Shown here: one piece after another, positions 1 through 8,356 of the stretch
Position numbering within the stretch: the first letter of the stretch is position 1
Layout of the letters: each line of letters starts with the position of its first letter
Origin: Oleispirillum sp963668495
Lineage (GTDB): Bacteria; Pseudomonadota; Alphaproteobacteria; Rhodospirillales; Rhodospirillaceae
DNA: 64,000 nucleotides
Direction of reading: 5' to 3'
Assembly (NCBI GenBank): GCA_963668495.1
Contig: OY764545.1
Coordinates: forward strand, 992,001 to 1,056,000
Position numbers and translations under genes: made by a program
The notes under the pieces: model-generated
Told to the model about the DNA's origin: nothing
Database searches by the model: none
Seen by the model: only the letters and a program-made list of their open reading frames with translations

Positions 1-97
1 CGGCCAGAAGTTCCGGGAAGTTCGGAATGTCCGCTTCGGAAACTCCGAATACTACGGACAATCCGGCCATGTTACCCTGAATTTGCTGAAGGTACAT
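1..97 (-). CDS. Possible partial reading frame at the window edge
   Basis: An open minus-strand frame runs off the window start. It could begin at an ATG ending at 97, or at 70 with AGGGT upstream, and reads MAGLSVVFGVSEADIPNF from the inner ATG. A plus-strand frame (2-157, ending in a TAG) covers the same bases and has equally plausible codon use, so only one of the two can be real. I do not recognise either product. Confidence 0.25.
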   Translation of the reverse strand, partial: MYLQQIQGNMAGLSVVFGVSEADIPNFPELLA

Positions 98-214
98 TTC
101 CGCTTGTTCTTGGCGTATAACCTCTTTCACCTGTCCGGGACAAGGCCGGAACGATAGGTCAGGAGCTCCACCCTGTTACCTATAGTTTTATATCATAGGT
201 CTGTTCGCTCGTGT

Positions 215-242
215 TTTGATGTTAATCATAAATGACATCAAA
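215..242. promoter_or_regulatory. Inverted repeat upstream of the barrel-protein gene
   Basis: TTTGATGT and ACATCAAA form a perfect 8-bp inverted repeat with a 12-base AT-rich spacer. It lies 88-115 bases before the chosen start of the next gene, where an operator would be expected. The regulator is unknown. Bases 1-329 hold no other feature I can support. Confidence 0.35.
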
Positions 243-329
243 GGCTTTGCCTGTTACGGTTGCGTGTTTTTGCAGCAAGTTTCGCTGATGTATCCTTCCC
301 GCATGTATCCGTATGAGTTTTTCCCTCCC

Positions 330-1145
330 ATGAAGCAGACTGTATTCACGTTTCTATTGAGCTTGGTTGCGTTGCTTGGCCTCAAACCTGATCAAGCTTA
401 TTCAAAAACACCGTTTCTGCCTGAGTCATTCCGTATCGGATATCAGGGAACGTACATGTACTATGACGAATATGAAGTCATGTACGAGGAAGGGTTCCTG
501 AATGGGATATTTATGGACTGGACAGCTTACTCTGCTGAAGACGCATGGATGGTGTCTGTGGAAGCAGAGGCAAGCATCGGCAAGCTGCACTACGTTGGTG
601 GGTATATCGGAGGCCAATCCGTAGAAGGAAACACGGAAGACTACCTGTTGGGTATTCGTGCCTTGGTTGGTCGTGGTATGCCCTCCGGTGGTCTGCTTTT
701 GACCCCCTATAGTGGGATTGGCTTCAGGTATTGGAATGATCGGATCGGAGTACCCGGTGGTTATACTCGCGAAATTTCACAAGCCTATATCCCGTTTGGT
801 CTGCGTATTGATCAACCTTTTGGCCAACTGTGGCGGTATGGTTGCGCTGCGGAACTGGATATTCTTGCGTTCGGGACGGTTCAAAGCCATTTGTCTCAGG
901 TCAGTTCCGGTTACATTGATGCCTATAATGTGCAGGGATTTGCCAAAGGCATCGGTGGCAGGGTATCGTTTTATGCCGAACGTGCCATGGATGATTATGT
1001 GATTGGTGTTGAACCATTCTTTCGGTATTGGCAGTTTGATAATTCCCGTAAGGACAGCATGATGATTGGCGGTACGCGCAGGTACCTTCATGAGCCGAAT
1101 AACGAGTTTTTTATCTCTGGTATTCGGGCCTATATGCGTTTTTAG
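330..1145 (+). CDS. Outer-membrane beta-barrel-like protein, unknown function
   Basis: The product is about 271 residues from the ATG at 330. That start is preferred because it opens directly onto a signal peptide (MKQTVFTFLLSLVALLG, likely cleaved after the AYS/AFS-like stretch near residue 24), whereas the longer frame adds 38 residues of poor N-terminal sequence that overlap an inverted repeat. The mature part is rich in aromatic and glycine residues in alternating patterns and ends in phenylalanine (YMRF), the usual signal for outer-membrane barrel assembly. I see no transport or enzyme motif. It converges on the GNAT gene that follows, with no clear terminator between them. The family is not recognised. 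Confidence 0.7.
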   Translation: MKQTVFTFLLSLVALLGLKPDQAYSKTPFLPESFRIGYQGTYMYYDEYEVMYEEGFLNGIFMDWTAYSAEDAWMVSVEAEASIGKLHYVGGYIGGQSVEGNTEDYLLGIRALVGRGMPSGGLLLTPYSGIGFRYWNDRIGVPGGYTREISQAYIPFGLRIDQPFGQLWRYGCAAELDILAFGTVQSHLSQVSSGYIDAYNVQGFAKGIGGRVSFYAERAMDDYVIGVEPFFRYWQFDNSRKDSMMIGGTRRYLHEPNNEFFISGIRAYMRF

Positions 1146-1160
1146 TTTTTTGGATTGGCG

Positions 1161-1655
1161 TTACACACTTCGCCGCATGTACCGCGCCTGTGCATCATAA
1201 GACAGCAGTTTGGGCTTTAATGACGGCAGGTCTATGTCTTCGAAGCTCTGTTTGCACCAAAAGCCATAGGCATCCCCAACAGAAACCAGACTAAGTGTGT
1301 CAAAGCCAGCAGACAAAGCGATCATTCGCATGTGTTGCAGGGCTCGCCCTGTCCAACCGCCACCACGGAGAGCGGGGTGGATGGCAATATCATGAATGTA
1401 ATGGGTGTCGGCACGGCTAGGAAGATTGCCGATAGGGTTGTTCAGTTCCGGGATGTTGTTTTGCTGCCATGGGTGGCTGATGATATAGCCGCGGATCGCC
1501 GTGTCTTGCTTCAGGACAAGGCACCCCAAAGGATACAGGGCGAGGCGCTCGGCAAAGATATCTTCCGTTTCCGGGTAGTCCGTATGGATGCTGTTGGCAA
1601 GGGTGGTGACATGCTGAACATCACGGTCTTGCATAGGGTGCCATGTAATCGGCAT
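1161..1655 (-). CDS. GNAT-family N-acetyltransferase
   Basis: The product is about 164 residues, taking the ATG at 1655 over a GTG eight codons upstream because an AGGA sits before the ATG. The GNAT acetyl-CoA binding segment is visible as IHDIAIHPALRGGGWTGRAL: a beta-4 strand followed by the R-G-G-G-W-T-G pyrophosphate loop, a variant of the usual R/Q-x-x-G-x-G/A. The late helix with YGFWCKQSF matches the GNAT beta-5/alpha-4 region, where a Tyr often acts as general acid. The acceptor substrate cannot be predicted. It stands alone on the minus strand, divergent from the MATE exporter gene. Confidence 0.8.
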   Translation of the reverse strand: MPITWHPMQDRDVQHVTTLANSIHTDYPETEDIFAERLALYPLGCLVLKQDTAIRGYIISHPWQQNNIPELNNPIGNLPSRADTHYIHDIAIHPALRGGGWTGRALQHMRMIALSAGFDTLSLVSVGDAYGFWCKQSFEDIDLPSLKPKLLSYDAQARYMRRSV

Positions 1656-1758
1656 TTTCTGGCTTTGTCCTGAATTCACTTTGGCACTGTGAGCATGGCT
1701 TTAAGAGCCAGAGAGTTCTATATATGGGATCCTGAATAATACAAGGTAAATGGTATTC

Positions 1759-3114
1759 ATGAGTGAGACGCCCCAGTCGCTTGGACGGCAATTGTTTTAT
1801 ATGACATGGCCGATGATGTTCGGCGTTCTGGCCTTGATGAGCTATCAGCTTGTGGATAGTGCATTTATCGGGCAGTTGGGGGTACGTCCTTTGGCTGTCG
1901 TCGGGTTTACCATTCCGATTGCCCAGTTAATTATTGGGATTCAGGTTGGCCTTGGCATTGCGACCACTGCGGTAATTTCGGCGGCACTGGGTGCGGAGAA
2001 ATGCAATGAGGCACGACAGCTTGCAACTTTGGTTGTGCTCAGTGGCTTTGTCTTAATCGCCATATTGGCTTTGGCGATTTGGTTTGGGCGCACGCAGCTT
2101 TTGCACCTGCTTGGTGGGGATGACAGTCTTTTGCCGTTGGTGCGGACATATTGGCTGCCATGGTTGATCAGCGCATGGCTGGGTGCCATGCTGTATTTCG
2201 GGTACAGTATCTTCCGCGCCAATGGTGTGACCATGATTCCGGGTATGGTCATGGTGGTGACCAGCTTGGTGAACGTTGGTCTTGATCCACTGTTTATCTT
2301 TGCGCTGGATATGGGAATTGCCGGAGCCGCATGGGCGACCATTTGTGCTTTCAGTTTGGGCTGCATAGTGATTTACGGGCAAATTTTTCAACGCGGATGG
2401 TTGGAAATTCCGCCCAGTTGGCAGATGGCCCGAATGGGATTGGCGCGGCTGTATGCGTTTATGGCCCCGGCTATGGTGAGCCAATTTATCCCGCCATTAT
2501 CCGCGATTGCGGCGACCAGTATTGTGGCGGCTTATGGGGAAAGCGTGGTTGCGGCATGGGGATTGGGAATTCGTTTGGAATTTTTCTCGATCGTTGCTGT
2601 GCTTGGGCTGACCATGGCGATGCCGCCGATGATTGGGCGGTTACGGGGCGCACAGGATTACGGGCAAATCCAGAATTTAATTCGAATTGCGGTGATCTTT
2701 GTTCTGTTGTGGCAGGCCGGGGTTGCGGTGTTCTGGTTATCCGTATCCGGCGTTTTGGGCCAATTGTTGACCAGTGATGCCGCCATTGATGGGATTTTGC
2801 AGGATTATCTGTGGCGCGTGCCGTTGAGCTATGGCCCGTTGGGCGTGTGTATGGTTTTGGTATCGTCGGTGAATGCCATGGGAATGCCCATGCGTGCCTT
2901 GTTGATCTCGGCCTTGCGCCTGTTAGGCTGCTATCTGCCGTGTTTATGGCTTGGCGCTGAATTTGGTGGCGTCGATGGTCTGTTCTTTGGTGCGATGCTT
3001 GGGAATTTTGCCGCCGGGCTGATGGCATGGTGGGTATATAAAACGGCTATGTCACAGAAAATCGGGGAGCTGAACCAGCAGATCGGGGACTGTTTGGATC
3101 AGACAGTAAAATAG
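1759..3114 (+). CDS. MATE-family multidrug/sodium antiporter
   Basis: The product is about 451 residues with twelve predicted hydrophobic segments in two homologous halves. The N-terminal MTWPMMFGVLALMSYQLVDSAFIG segment (positions roughly 15-40) has the MATE signature: helix 1 with a polar Q-L-V-D-S turn, followed by GQLG. These inner-membrane proteins exchange Na+ or H+ for cationic drugs and metabolites. The ATG at 1759 is chosen over the ATG at 1750 because AAGG at about 1743 is too close to the latter. The stop is 13 bases before the next gene, a GNAT acetyltransferase, so the two are probably co-transcribed. Confidence 0.88.
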   Translation: MSETPQSLGRQLFYMTWPMMFGVLALMSYQLVDSAFIGQLGVRPLAVVGFTIPIAQLIIGIQVGLGIATTAVISAALGAEKCNEARQLATLVVLSGFVLIAILALAIWFGRTQLLHLLGGDDSLLPLVRTYWLPWLISAWLGAMLYFGYSIFRANGVTMIPGMVMVVTSLVNVGLDPLFIFALDMGIAGAAWATICAFSLGCIVIYGQIFQRGWLEIPPSWQMARMGLARLYAFMAPAMVSQFIPPLSAIAATSIVAAYGESVVAAWGLGIRLEFFSIVAVLGLTMAMPPMIGRLRGAQDYGQIQNLIRIAVIFVLLWQAGVAVFWLSVSGVLGQLLTSDAAIDGILQDYLWRVPLSYGPLGVCMVLVSSVNAMGMPMRALLISALRLLGCYLPCLWLGAEFGGVDGLFFGAMLGNFAAGLMAWWVYKTAMSQKIGELNQQIGDCLDQTVK

Positions 3115-3127
3115 TGGAGGGGGAGAA

Positions 3128-3565
3128 GTGCAATTAGACATCCGCTTTGCTAAGCAAGCCGATTACAAATCGTGCTCCAATTTTGACCAATTTAATATAC
3201 GCGCCACGTTAGAAGAGAAAATCCGAAAAGAGCTAGCGTTGCTGGCGTTTTCTGACCAAGAGTGTGTTGGTTATTTAAACTGGGATTGGTTTTGGGGCAA
3301 AATTCCCTACCTTTGTTTGATTAAAGTGAGAGAGGATGCCCGTAGCCAGGGAGTAGGATCAGCACTTTTGGCTTTTTGGATAGAACACCTGAAGGGGAAG
3401 GGGGTTGACTATTGTTTGAGCTCTTCGCAGGAAAATGAACCTTCCGCAGTAGAATGGCACTTAAAGAAAGGTTTCACCGAAATCGGGCGATTGGCAACTC
3501 TCAATGAAGATGGAAGCATTGAGGTGTTCATGCGAAAAGAGTTAAGCCGTGGTGATCGTAAGTAA
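3128..3565 (+). CDS. GNAT-family N-acetyltransferase
   Basis: The product is 145 residues and starts with GTG behind a strong GGAGG. The central strand LCLIKVREDARSQGVGSALL contains the Q-G-V-G-S acetyl-CoA loop (R-x-x-G-x-G type), and EWHLKKGFTEIG is the typical late GNAT helix-strand. The substrate is not evident. It follows the MATE exporter by 13 bases, suggesting a shared transcript and perhaps a detoxification role, which is inference only. Base composition here is noticeably more AT-rich than in the flanking genes, a mild hint of acquisition. Confidence 0.83.
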   Translation: MQLDIRFAKQADYKSCSNFDQFNIRATLEEKIRKELALLAFSDQECVGYLNWDWFWGKIPYLCLIKVREDARSQGVGSALLAFWIEHLKGKGVDYCLSSSQENEPSAVEWHLKKGFTEIGRLATLNEDGSIEVFMRKELSRGDRK

Positions 3566-3614
3566 TCAACTGTGCAAAACGACATGAGCGACATGTTATT
3601 CGATCAGCTGTGGG

Positions 3615-4358
3615 CTAGAGCAATCCCTGCCGCTGACGCAGGTGATACGCCCATAGTCCGATGGCATCATAAATTAATATGGCAAGGACCCCGGTGAGCA
3701 ACCCGCCCTGAAGAATGAATGCCAAATTGTTGGAAGTCAGTCCGGCAATGATCACTTCCCCCAATCCTTTGGCGGCAACGGTGGAGCCAATGGTCGCAGT
3801 TGACAGCGCGATAACTGCGGACAGGCGCACACCTTCCAAAATAACCGGTAATGCCAGTGGGAATTCAATCTGGAAGAATCGTTGATGGTCTGTCAGGCCG
3901 ACTGCGGTTGCGGCCTCGGTGACATCGGCGGGTAAGTCGCTTAATCCGGTGAGTGTATTTTCAAAAATCGGCAATAAGCCATACAGAAATAATGCAATCA
4001 ATGTGGGGTAAGTGCCGAAGCCGACCAATGGCACGGCAAGAGCCAGCACCGCAACAGGAGGAAAGGTCTGCCCGATATTGACGATGGCACGGGATAGGGG
4101 CAGGAACTCGGCCCCGATTGGGCGACTGACAATCACGGCAAGCCCAACGGCAATCAGGGTTGCGGGGAGGATGGCTCCGGCAACAAGGGCAAGGTGCGAC
4201 AAGGTAAGAGCCAATAGGTCGGCTCGGTCATAAATGGCGGGGCGTCCGTCCGGGGCAAAGGGTTCCAGAACCGGTGTATACAGGCTCGGTGTCAGCAGGA
4301 AGGTCAGAACCCATATTCCCGCCAGCAGACGAAGTGTATAGGCGATAGATTTGCGCAT
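3615..4358 (-). CDS. yehW: Osmolyte ABC importer, permease (YehW-like)
   Basis: The product is 247 residues with about six membrane segments and the inner-membrane binding-protein-dependent permease signature EAATAVGLTDHQRFFQIEFPLALPVI, whose EAA-x3-G loop contacts the ATPase. It is the last gene of a four-gene minus-strand operon in the order binding protein, large permease, ATPase, small permease. That order and those sizes match Escherichia coli yehZYXW (osmF operon), an OpuC-family betaine/choline-type importer. It begins 3 bases after the ATPase stop. Substrate assignment to glycine betaine or a related quaternary amine is by family; affinity may be low, as in E. coli YehZ. Confidence 0.85.
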   Translation of the reverse strand: MRKSIAYTLRLLAGIWVLTFLLTPSLYTPVLEPFAPDGRPAIYDRADLLALTLSHLALVAGAILPATLIAVGLAVIVSRPIGAEFLPLSRAIVNIGQTFPPVAVLALAVPLVGFGTYPTLIALFLYGLLPIFENTLTGLSDLPADVTEAATAVGLTDHQRFFQIEFPLALPVILEGVRLSAVIALSTATIGSTVAAKGLGEVIIAGLTSNNLAFILQGGLLTGVLAILIYDAIGLWAYHLRQRQGLL

Positions 4359-4361
4359 CTC

Positions 4362-5294
4362 TCATGGCCCTCCTGCCGCAAGCAGGGCTTCACGGGTAAT
4401 GCAGCCGCTGATCTGTCCGGACTCGTTATGTACGGGCAAAGCATCGCGCCCGGTCCAGATCATCGTTGCCAAGGCATCCAATAGGGAATGCTGCTGGCTG
4501 ATGCTATCGCCACTGGCAACACCCGATGTCATATGTTTGGCGACGGGTATCAGGGACAAATAATGAAAGGGGCGTTCCTCTCCACCGACAAGATCACGGA
4601 CAAAGTCCGTATCCGGTTTGGCAAGGATGTCTTGCGGTGGGGCGAGCTGTTCTATCCGGCCTTCATTCATGACGGCGATTTGATCACTCAGGCGAATGGC
4701 CTCGGTCATATCGTGTGTGACCAGTAAAATCGTTGCCCCCAACTTTGTTTGGATATCCTTCAGGTCGCTTTGGGCCTTGGTGCGGATGACCGGGTCCAAT
4801 GCACCGAATGGTTCGTCCATCAACAGCATATTCGGTCGCGCCGCCAATGCCCGTGCGACCCCAACCCGCTGGGACTGCCCGCCGGACAGTTGGTGGGGGT
4901 AACGTCCGGCAATCTCGGATGGGTCCAGTTGCAGCAAGTCCAGCAGTTCGTCAATTCGTTCGGAAATTTGTGCGTCAGGCCAGCCCAACAGTTTCGGGAC
5001 TGTTGCAATGTTTTGGGCAACGGTCCAATGGGGGAACAGGCCGTGGCTTTGAATGACGTAGCCGATCCGCCGCCGCAATTCATGGGGGGTGATGTTGCGG
5101 GTATCGGTGCCATCAATCATCACGCGCCCGGCAGTGGGTTCAATCAATCGGTTGATCATGCGTAGCAGGGTGGATTTGCCGGACCCGGATGTGCCGACAA
5201 TGACGGTAATGGTTCCGGTCTGGAGCGTCATGGACACATCATTAACTGCAGTTATGCCGTCAAAGTCCTTGGTCAGGCCATCAATATGGATCAT
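4362..5294 (-). CDS. yehX: Osmolyte ABC importer, ATPase (YehX-like)
   Basis: The product is 310 residues. The Walker A motif is GTSGSGKST (about residues 34-42), the Q-loop region reads YVIQSHGLFPHWTVAQN, the ABC signature is LSGGQSQRVGVARALA and Walker B is MLLMDEPFGALDP, followed by the switch His in VTHDM. These are the ProV/OpuCA-type features. After about residue 240 comes a C-terminal extension with a weak CBS-like region (residues ~250-310), the part that senses ionic strength in OpuA/OpuC ATPases. It overlaps the upstream permease stop by 4 bases (ATGA), indicating translational coupling. Confidence 0.9.
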   Translation of the reverse strand: MIHIDGLTKDFDGITAVNDVSMTLQTGTITVIVGTSGSGKSTLLRMINRLIEPTAGRVMIDGTDTRNITPHELRRRIGYVIQSHGLFPHWTVAQNIATVPKLLGWPDAQISERIDELLDLLQLDPSEIAGRYPHQLSGGQSQRVGVARALAARPNMLLMDEPFGALDPVIRTKAQSDLKDIQTKLGATILLVTHDMTEAIRLSDQIAVMNEGRIEQLAPPQDILAKPDTDFVRDLVGGEERPFHYLSLIPVAKHMTSGVASGDSISQQHSLLDALATMIWTGRDALPVHNESGQISGCITREALLAAGGP

Positions 5295-6457
5295 GGCGTA
5301 TATCCCTCCCGTACTGTGGCGTGGCGAAGCAGTTCAATCAGGACATTCAGGGTGATGGATGCGGCAAAGGCCAAGGCGACCGTTGGCAATGCCCCCAATA
5401 GAATCAAGTCGGTGGCGGTTTGTCCCAGCCCCTGAAACACGAAGACACCGAAACCACCACCACCGATCAGGGCTGCAATGGTGGCAAGCCCGATGTTCTG
5501 CACCAGGACAATACGTATCCCGGTTAAAATCACAGGAATTGCCAGCGGCAATTCTATGCGGATCAACCGTTGACGAGATGTCATTCCCATCCCGGTTGCG
5601 GCCTCGGTCACGCCATTGGGCACCCCTGTCAATCCGGCACTGGTATTGGCGACAACGGGTAACAGGGAATACAGAAACAGGGCGATAAAGGCCGGGGGCA
5701 TACCAATGCCGCGAATGCCAAGATCATAGGCCCATGTGGAATGGGCGGCGAACCAACCCAATGGGGCGATCAGAATTCCGAACAGAGCCATGGACGGAAT
5801 GGTTTGCAACAGGCTGAGGCTGTTCAGAATATAGGCTTTGGCCTTGGGGTGGCGTTGCAAAGCAATACCCAAAGGCACGCCGACACTTATTGCCATTGCC
5901 AAAGAGCCAAAAGCAAGTTGCAGGTGATGCCCGGCTTCCCGCCAAAAGGCCGTGGCGCGATTGTCGTATTCCTGCATGACTGATAGAGCATCCAATCGCC
6001 CAGAGATCAGGAGAAAGCCCAGCATGCCGCCAGCCAGTAAGAAGATTAAAAGGCGGGTGAGGGGGTGGGGTTTCATCCTGACGATGGCATCCGCCAAAAG
6101 GATGCTTAGGATAAACGTAGAAAGCCAGAAGCCGGGTCCGGCAGCCACCCGTCCATAGGGGCCACCGGCTACCACCAAGTCCTGTGCCGCGTATCCCAAC
6201 GCAAAAACCAAACCAAGGAGAGATATGATCGAGGACGCCAGTCGCAGTATAGGCCTTTGACAGTATATAGACACTGCAGCCGTTCCCAAGATGAGGCACA
6301 GGGTCACTGCCAACAGATGCAGCGGCAGGCTCGCCGACAGGCTTAAGGACTGCCCCGCAGCAATTCGGTTGGGGCTGTACACCACAAACGGCAAGGCCAA
6401 GGTCGCAGCCAAGGTCAGCCCCAGTGGAATGCCAAGCTTATCGTACTGAAGGTGCAT
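5291..6457 (-). CDS. yehY: Osmolyte ABC importer, large permease (YehY-like)
   Basis: The product is 388 residues, close to the E. coli YehY length. An N-terminal block of three or four extra membrane segments (residues ~1-150) precedes the conserved permease domain. The EAA loop is EAATGMGMTSRQRLIRIELPLAIPVI. It pairs with the smaller YehW-like permease to form a heterodimeric channel. It starts 9 bases after the binding-protein gene and overlaps the ATPase start by 4 bases, so the operon is tightly packed. Confidence 0.87.
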   Translation of the reverse strand: MHLQYDKLGIPLGLTLAATLALPFVVYSPNRIAAGQSLSLSASLPLHLLAVTLCLILGTAAVSIYCQRPILRLASSIISLLGLVFALGYAAQDLVVAGGPYGRVAAGPGFWLSTFILSILLADAIVRMKPHPLTRLLIFLLAGGMLGFLLISGRLDALSVMQEYDNRATAFWREAGHHLQLAFGSLAMAISVGVPLGIALQRHPKAKAYILNSLSLLQTIPSMALFGILIAPLGWFAAHSTWAYDLGIRGIGMPPAFIALFLYSLLPVVANTSAGLTGVPNGVTEAATGMGMTSRQRLIRIELPLAIPVILTGIRIVLVQNIGLATIAALIGGGGFGVFVFQGLGQTATDLILLGALPTVALAFAASITLNVLIELLRHATVREGYTP

Positions 6458-6466
6458 GACGCCTCC

Positions 6467-7369
6467 TCAGCGAGAGAAATAGCGGTGTGCCTCCAGATAG
6501 CTTTTTGCCACCTCGGACGCGGGTCGTCCTTCCAATTGAACCTGACGGTTCAGCTGTTGCAGAGTGTTAAGATCAAGGGTGTCAAAGACCGGTTTCAGGA
6601 TTTCGGCAATGCGTGGGTAGCGTTTCAGGGTGGCTTCGCGGATCAGGGCCGCAGGTTGGTAGATCGGTTGTACGCTTTTGTCATCGGTCAAAACCATCAG
6701 CCCCGCCGCCGCAATTGCTCCGTCTGTGCCATAGACCATGGCGGCATTGGCTCCATTGGTTTGTTGGGCCGCAGCGCGAATGGTGGCAGCGGTATCTCCG
6801 CCCGACAGGACAATCATCTGATCGGTTTTCAGGTCAAACCCATACGCCTTTTGGAAAGCTGGCAACGCCGCCGGAGAATTCACAAATTCTGCGGAAGCTA
6901 CCAGTTTGATCTTGCCCCCGGTGTGTATCCACTTGCCGAAGTCCGACAAGGTGGACAGTCCATGTTGCTCCGCGACCTCTTTACGCAGGGCAATGGCCCA
7001 TGTGTTGTTGGCTGATGCCGGGGGCAGCCAGACAATTTTGTTGCGGTCATAATCCAGTTTCTTGGCGGTGGCATAGGCTTGATCGGCATTTTTCCAGATG
7101 GGTTTATCTGCCATGTTGAAGAAGAATGCGGCATTGCCAGTGTAATCGGGATAGATATCGATCTCCCCGGCCTTGATAGCTTCCCGCAGCACGGGAGTCC
7201 CACCCAACTGCAATCGGTTTTCTGTCTGAATTCCCGCGTGTTTAAGGCTGTGCAGTATCAAGTTGCCAAGAACGCCACCCTCCGTATCGATCTTTGACGA
7301 TACGACAACCTGTGCCGATGCGGTGCTGATGGTAAATGCAGCGATCGCCGTGACGAGAAATTTCAACAT
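6467..7369 (-). CDS. osmF: Osmolyte ABC importer, periplasmic binding protein (OsmF/YehZ-like)
   Basis: The product is about 300 residues from the ATG at 7369. That start has GGAGAAACCCA before it and opens a signal peptide (MLKFLVTAIAAFTISTASAQ, cleaved near residue 20). The mature N-terminus VVVSSKIDTEGGVLGNLILH and the later GEIDIYPDYTGNA are hallmark OpuC/OsmF-family segments (E-G-x-L-x-N-L and P-D-Y-T-G). It is the first gene of the yehZYXW-type operon and captures compatible solutes or related amines in the periplasm. The intergenic stretch 7370-7570 should hold the operon promoter, but I see no convincing -35/-10 pair there. Confidence 0.88.
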   Translation of the reverse strand: MLKFLVTAIAAFTISTASAQVVVSSKIDTEGGVLGNLILHSLKHAGIQTENRLQLGGTPVLREAIKAGEIDIYPDYTGNAAFFFNMADKPIWKNADQAYATAKKLDYDRNKIVWLPPASANNTWAIALRKEVAEQHGLSTLSDFGKWIHTGGKIKLVASAEFVNSPAALPAFQKAYGFDLKTDQMIVLSGGDTAATIRAAAQQTNGANAAMVYGTDGAIAAAGLMVLTDDKSVQPIYQPAALIREATLKRYPRIAEILKPVFDTLDLNTLQQLNRQVQLEGRPASEVAKSYLEAHRYFSR

Positions 7370-7570
7370 TGGGTTTCTCCGGTAGCGTCTGGGGGATAAG
7401 GCAGGCGGGGCGGCTGGACATGGCAAAGCCATGGAGACAAAAACCGGAGCGCGGCGCACGGGGCGCGCTGTGGCATGCTGATGCGGGGGCTTATGCCCTC
7501 ATTCCCATATGGTTTGCCATGGTATGGGCACAACCCCCGAGCGTAATTTTCAAAGAATGAGAGTCTGGCC

Positions 7571-8269
7571 CTAGACCACTGACAAGCGCAATTGCGCAAC
7601 GCCATCAATGCCGCAGGTCAGTTTGTCGCCCTTGTGCACAGGGGCAACACCCGCCGGGGTCCCAGTCAGGATGATGTCCCCGGCAGCAAGGCAAAAGAGG
7701 CGAGACAGCTCGGCAATAATCTCTGCTGGTTTCATGATCATTTGATTCAGGTTGCCGTCCTGTACCACTGCGCCGTTATTATTCAGCCAAATTCGCCCAT
7801 GCTCGGGGTGCCCAATCCGCTCAGATGGGACGATTGCCGAGATCGGGGCCGAATGCTCAAATGCTTTGCCCGTGATCCATGGCTGGCCCTTGGCTTTGGC
7901 TGTGGCTTGCAAGTCCCGGCGGGTGAAATCAATGGCGACTGCATAGCCGTAAATTGCCGCCATAGCTTGGGCAAGCGTCAGGTTCGTGCCCCCGGCCTTT
8001 AAAACAACGGCAAGCTCGACTTCATGCTGAACATCTGATGACAAAGGCGGGTAGGGGAAGTCTTTGCCATACAACAGGTTGTCCGGGTTCTTTTGGAAGA
8101 AGAACGGGCGTTCAGCGGTTGGGTCGGCCCCCATTTCCCGCGCATGGTCGGCATAATTTCGCCCGACACAATACACCCGGCGGATAGGGACCTGCTCGGA
8201 TGATCCATCAACGGGGATGGCGGTTATGGACGGTGGCGGAAAAGAATACAGTCCGGTGCAGTCGGTCAT
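7571..8269 (-). CDS. Fumarylacetoacetate hydrolase (FAH) family protein
   Basis: The product is 232 residues. FAH-fold residues are visible: VYCVGRNYADH (substrate entry), HEVELAVVL with the two metal-binding Glu, AIDFTRRDLQ with the metal Asp, and GDIILTGTPAGVAPV near the C-terminus. Short members of this size include fumarylpyruvate hydrolase and oxaloacetate decarboxylase/acylpyruvase (FAHD1-type). These are cytosolic, Mg2+-dependent and cleave C-C bonds next to a keto-acid. The sequence does not separate these activities. There is no catabolic cluster alongside, so a housekeeping acylpyruvase/oxaloacetate role is more likely than aromatic degradation. Confidence 0.85.
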   Translation of the reverse strand: MTDCTGLYSFPPPSITAIPVDGSSEQVPIRRVYCVGRNYADHAREMGADPTAERPFFFQKNPDNLLYGKDFPYPPLSSDVQHEVELAVVLKAGGTNLTLAQAMAAIYGYAVAIDFTRRDLQATAKAKGQPWITGKAFEHSAPISAIVPSERIGHPEHGRIWLNNNGAVVQDGNLNQMIMKPAEIIAELSRLFCLAAGDIILTGTPAGVAPVHKGDKLTCGIDGVAQLRLSVV

Positions 8270-8356
8270 GTGCTGTCCCCATTGGCTATGATCTCTATGG
8301 CCTATGTGGGGGCAGCGGGATGAAGTTTAAATGTGTCAGGTCGAACGGTTCTGCCC

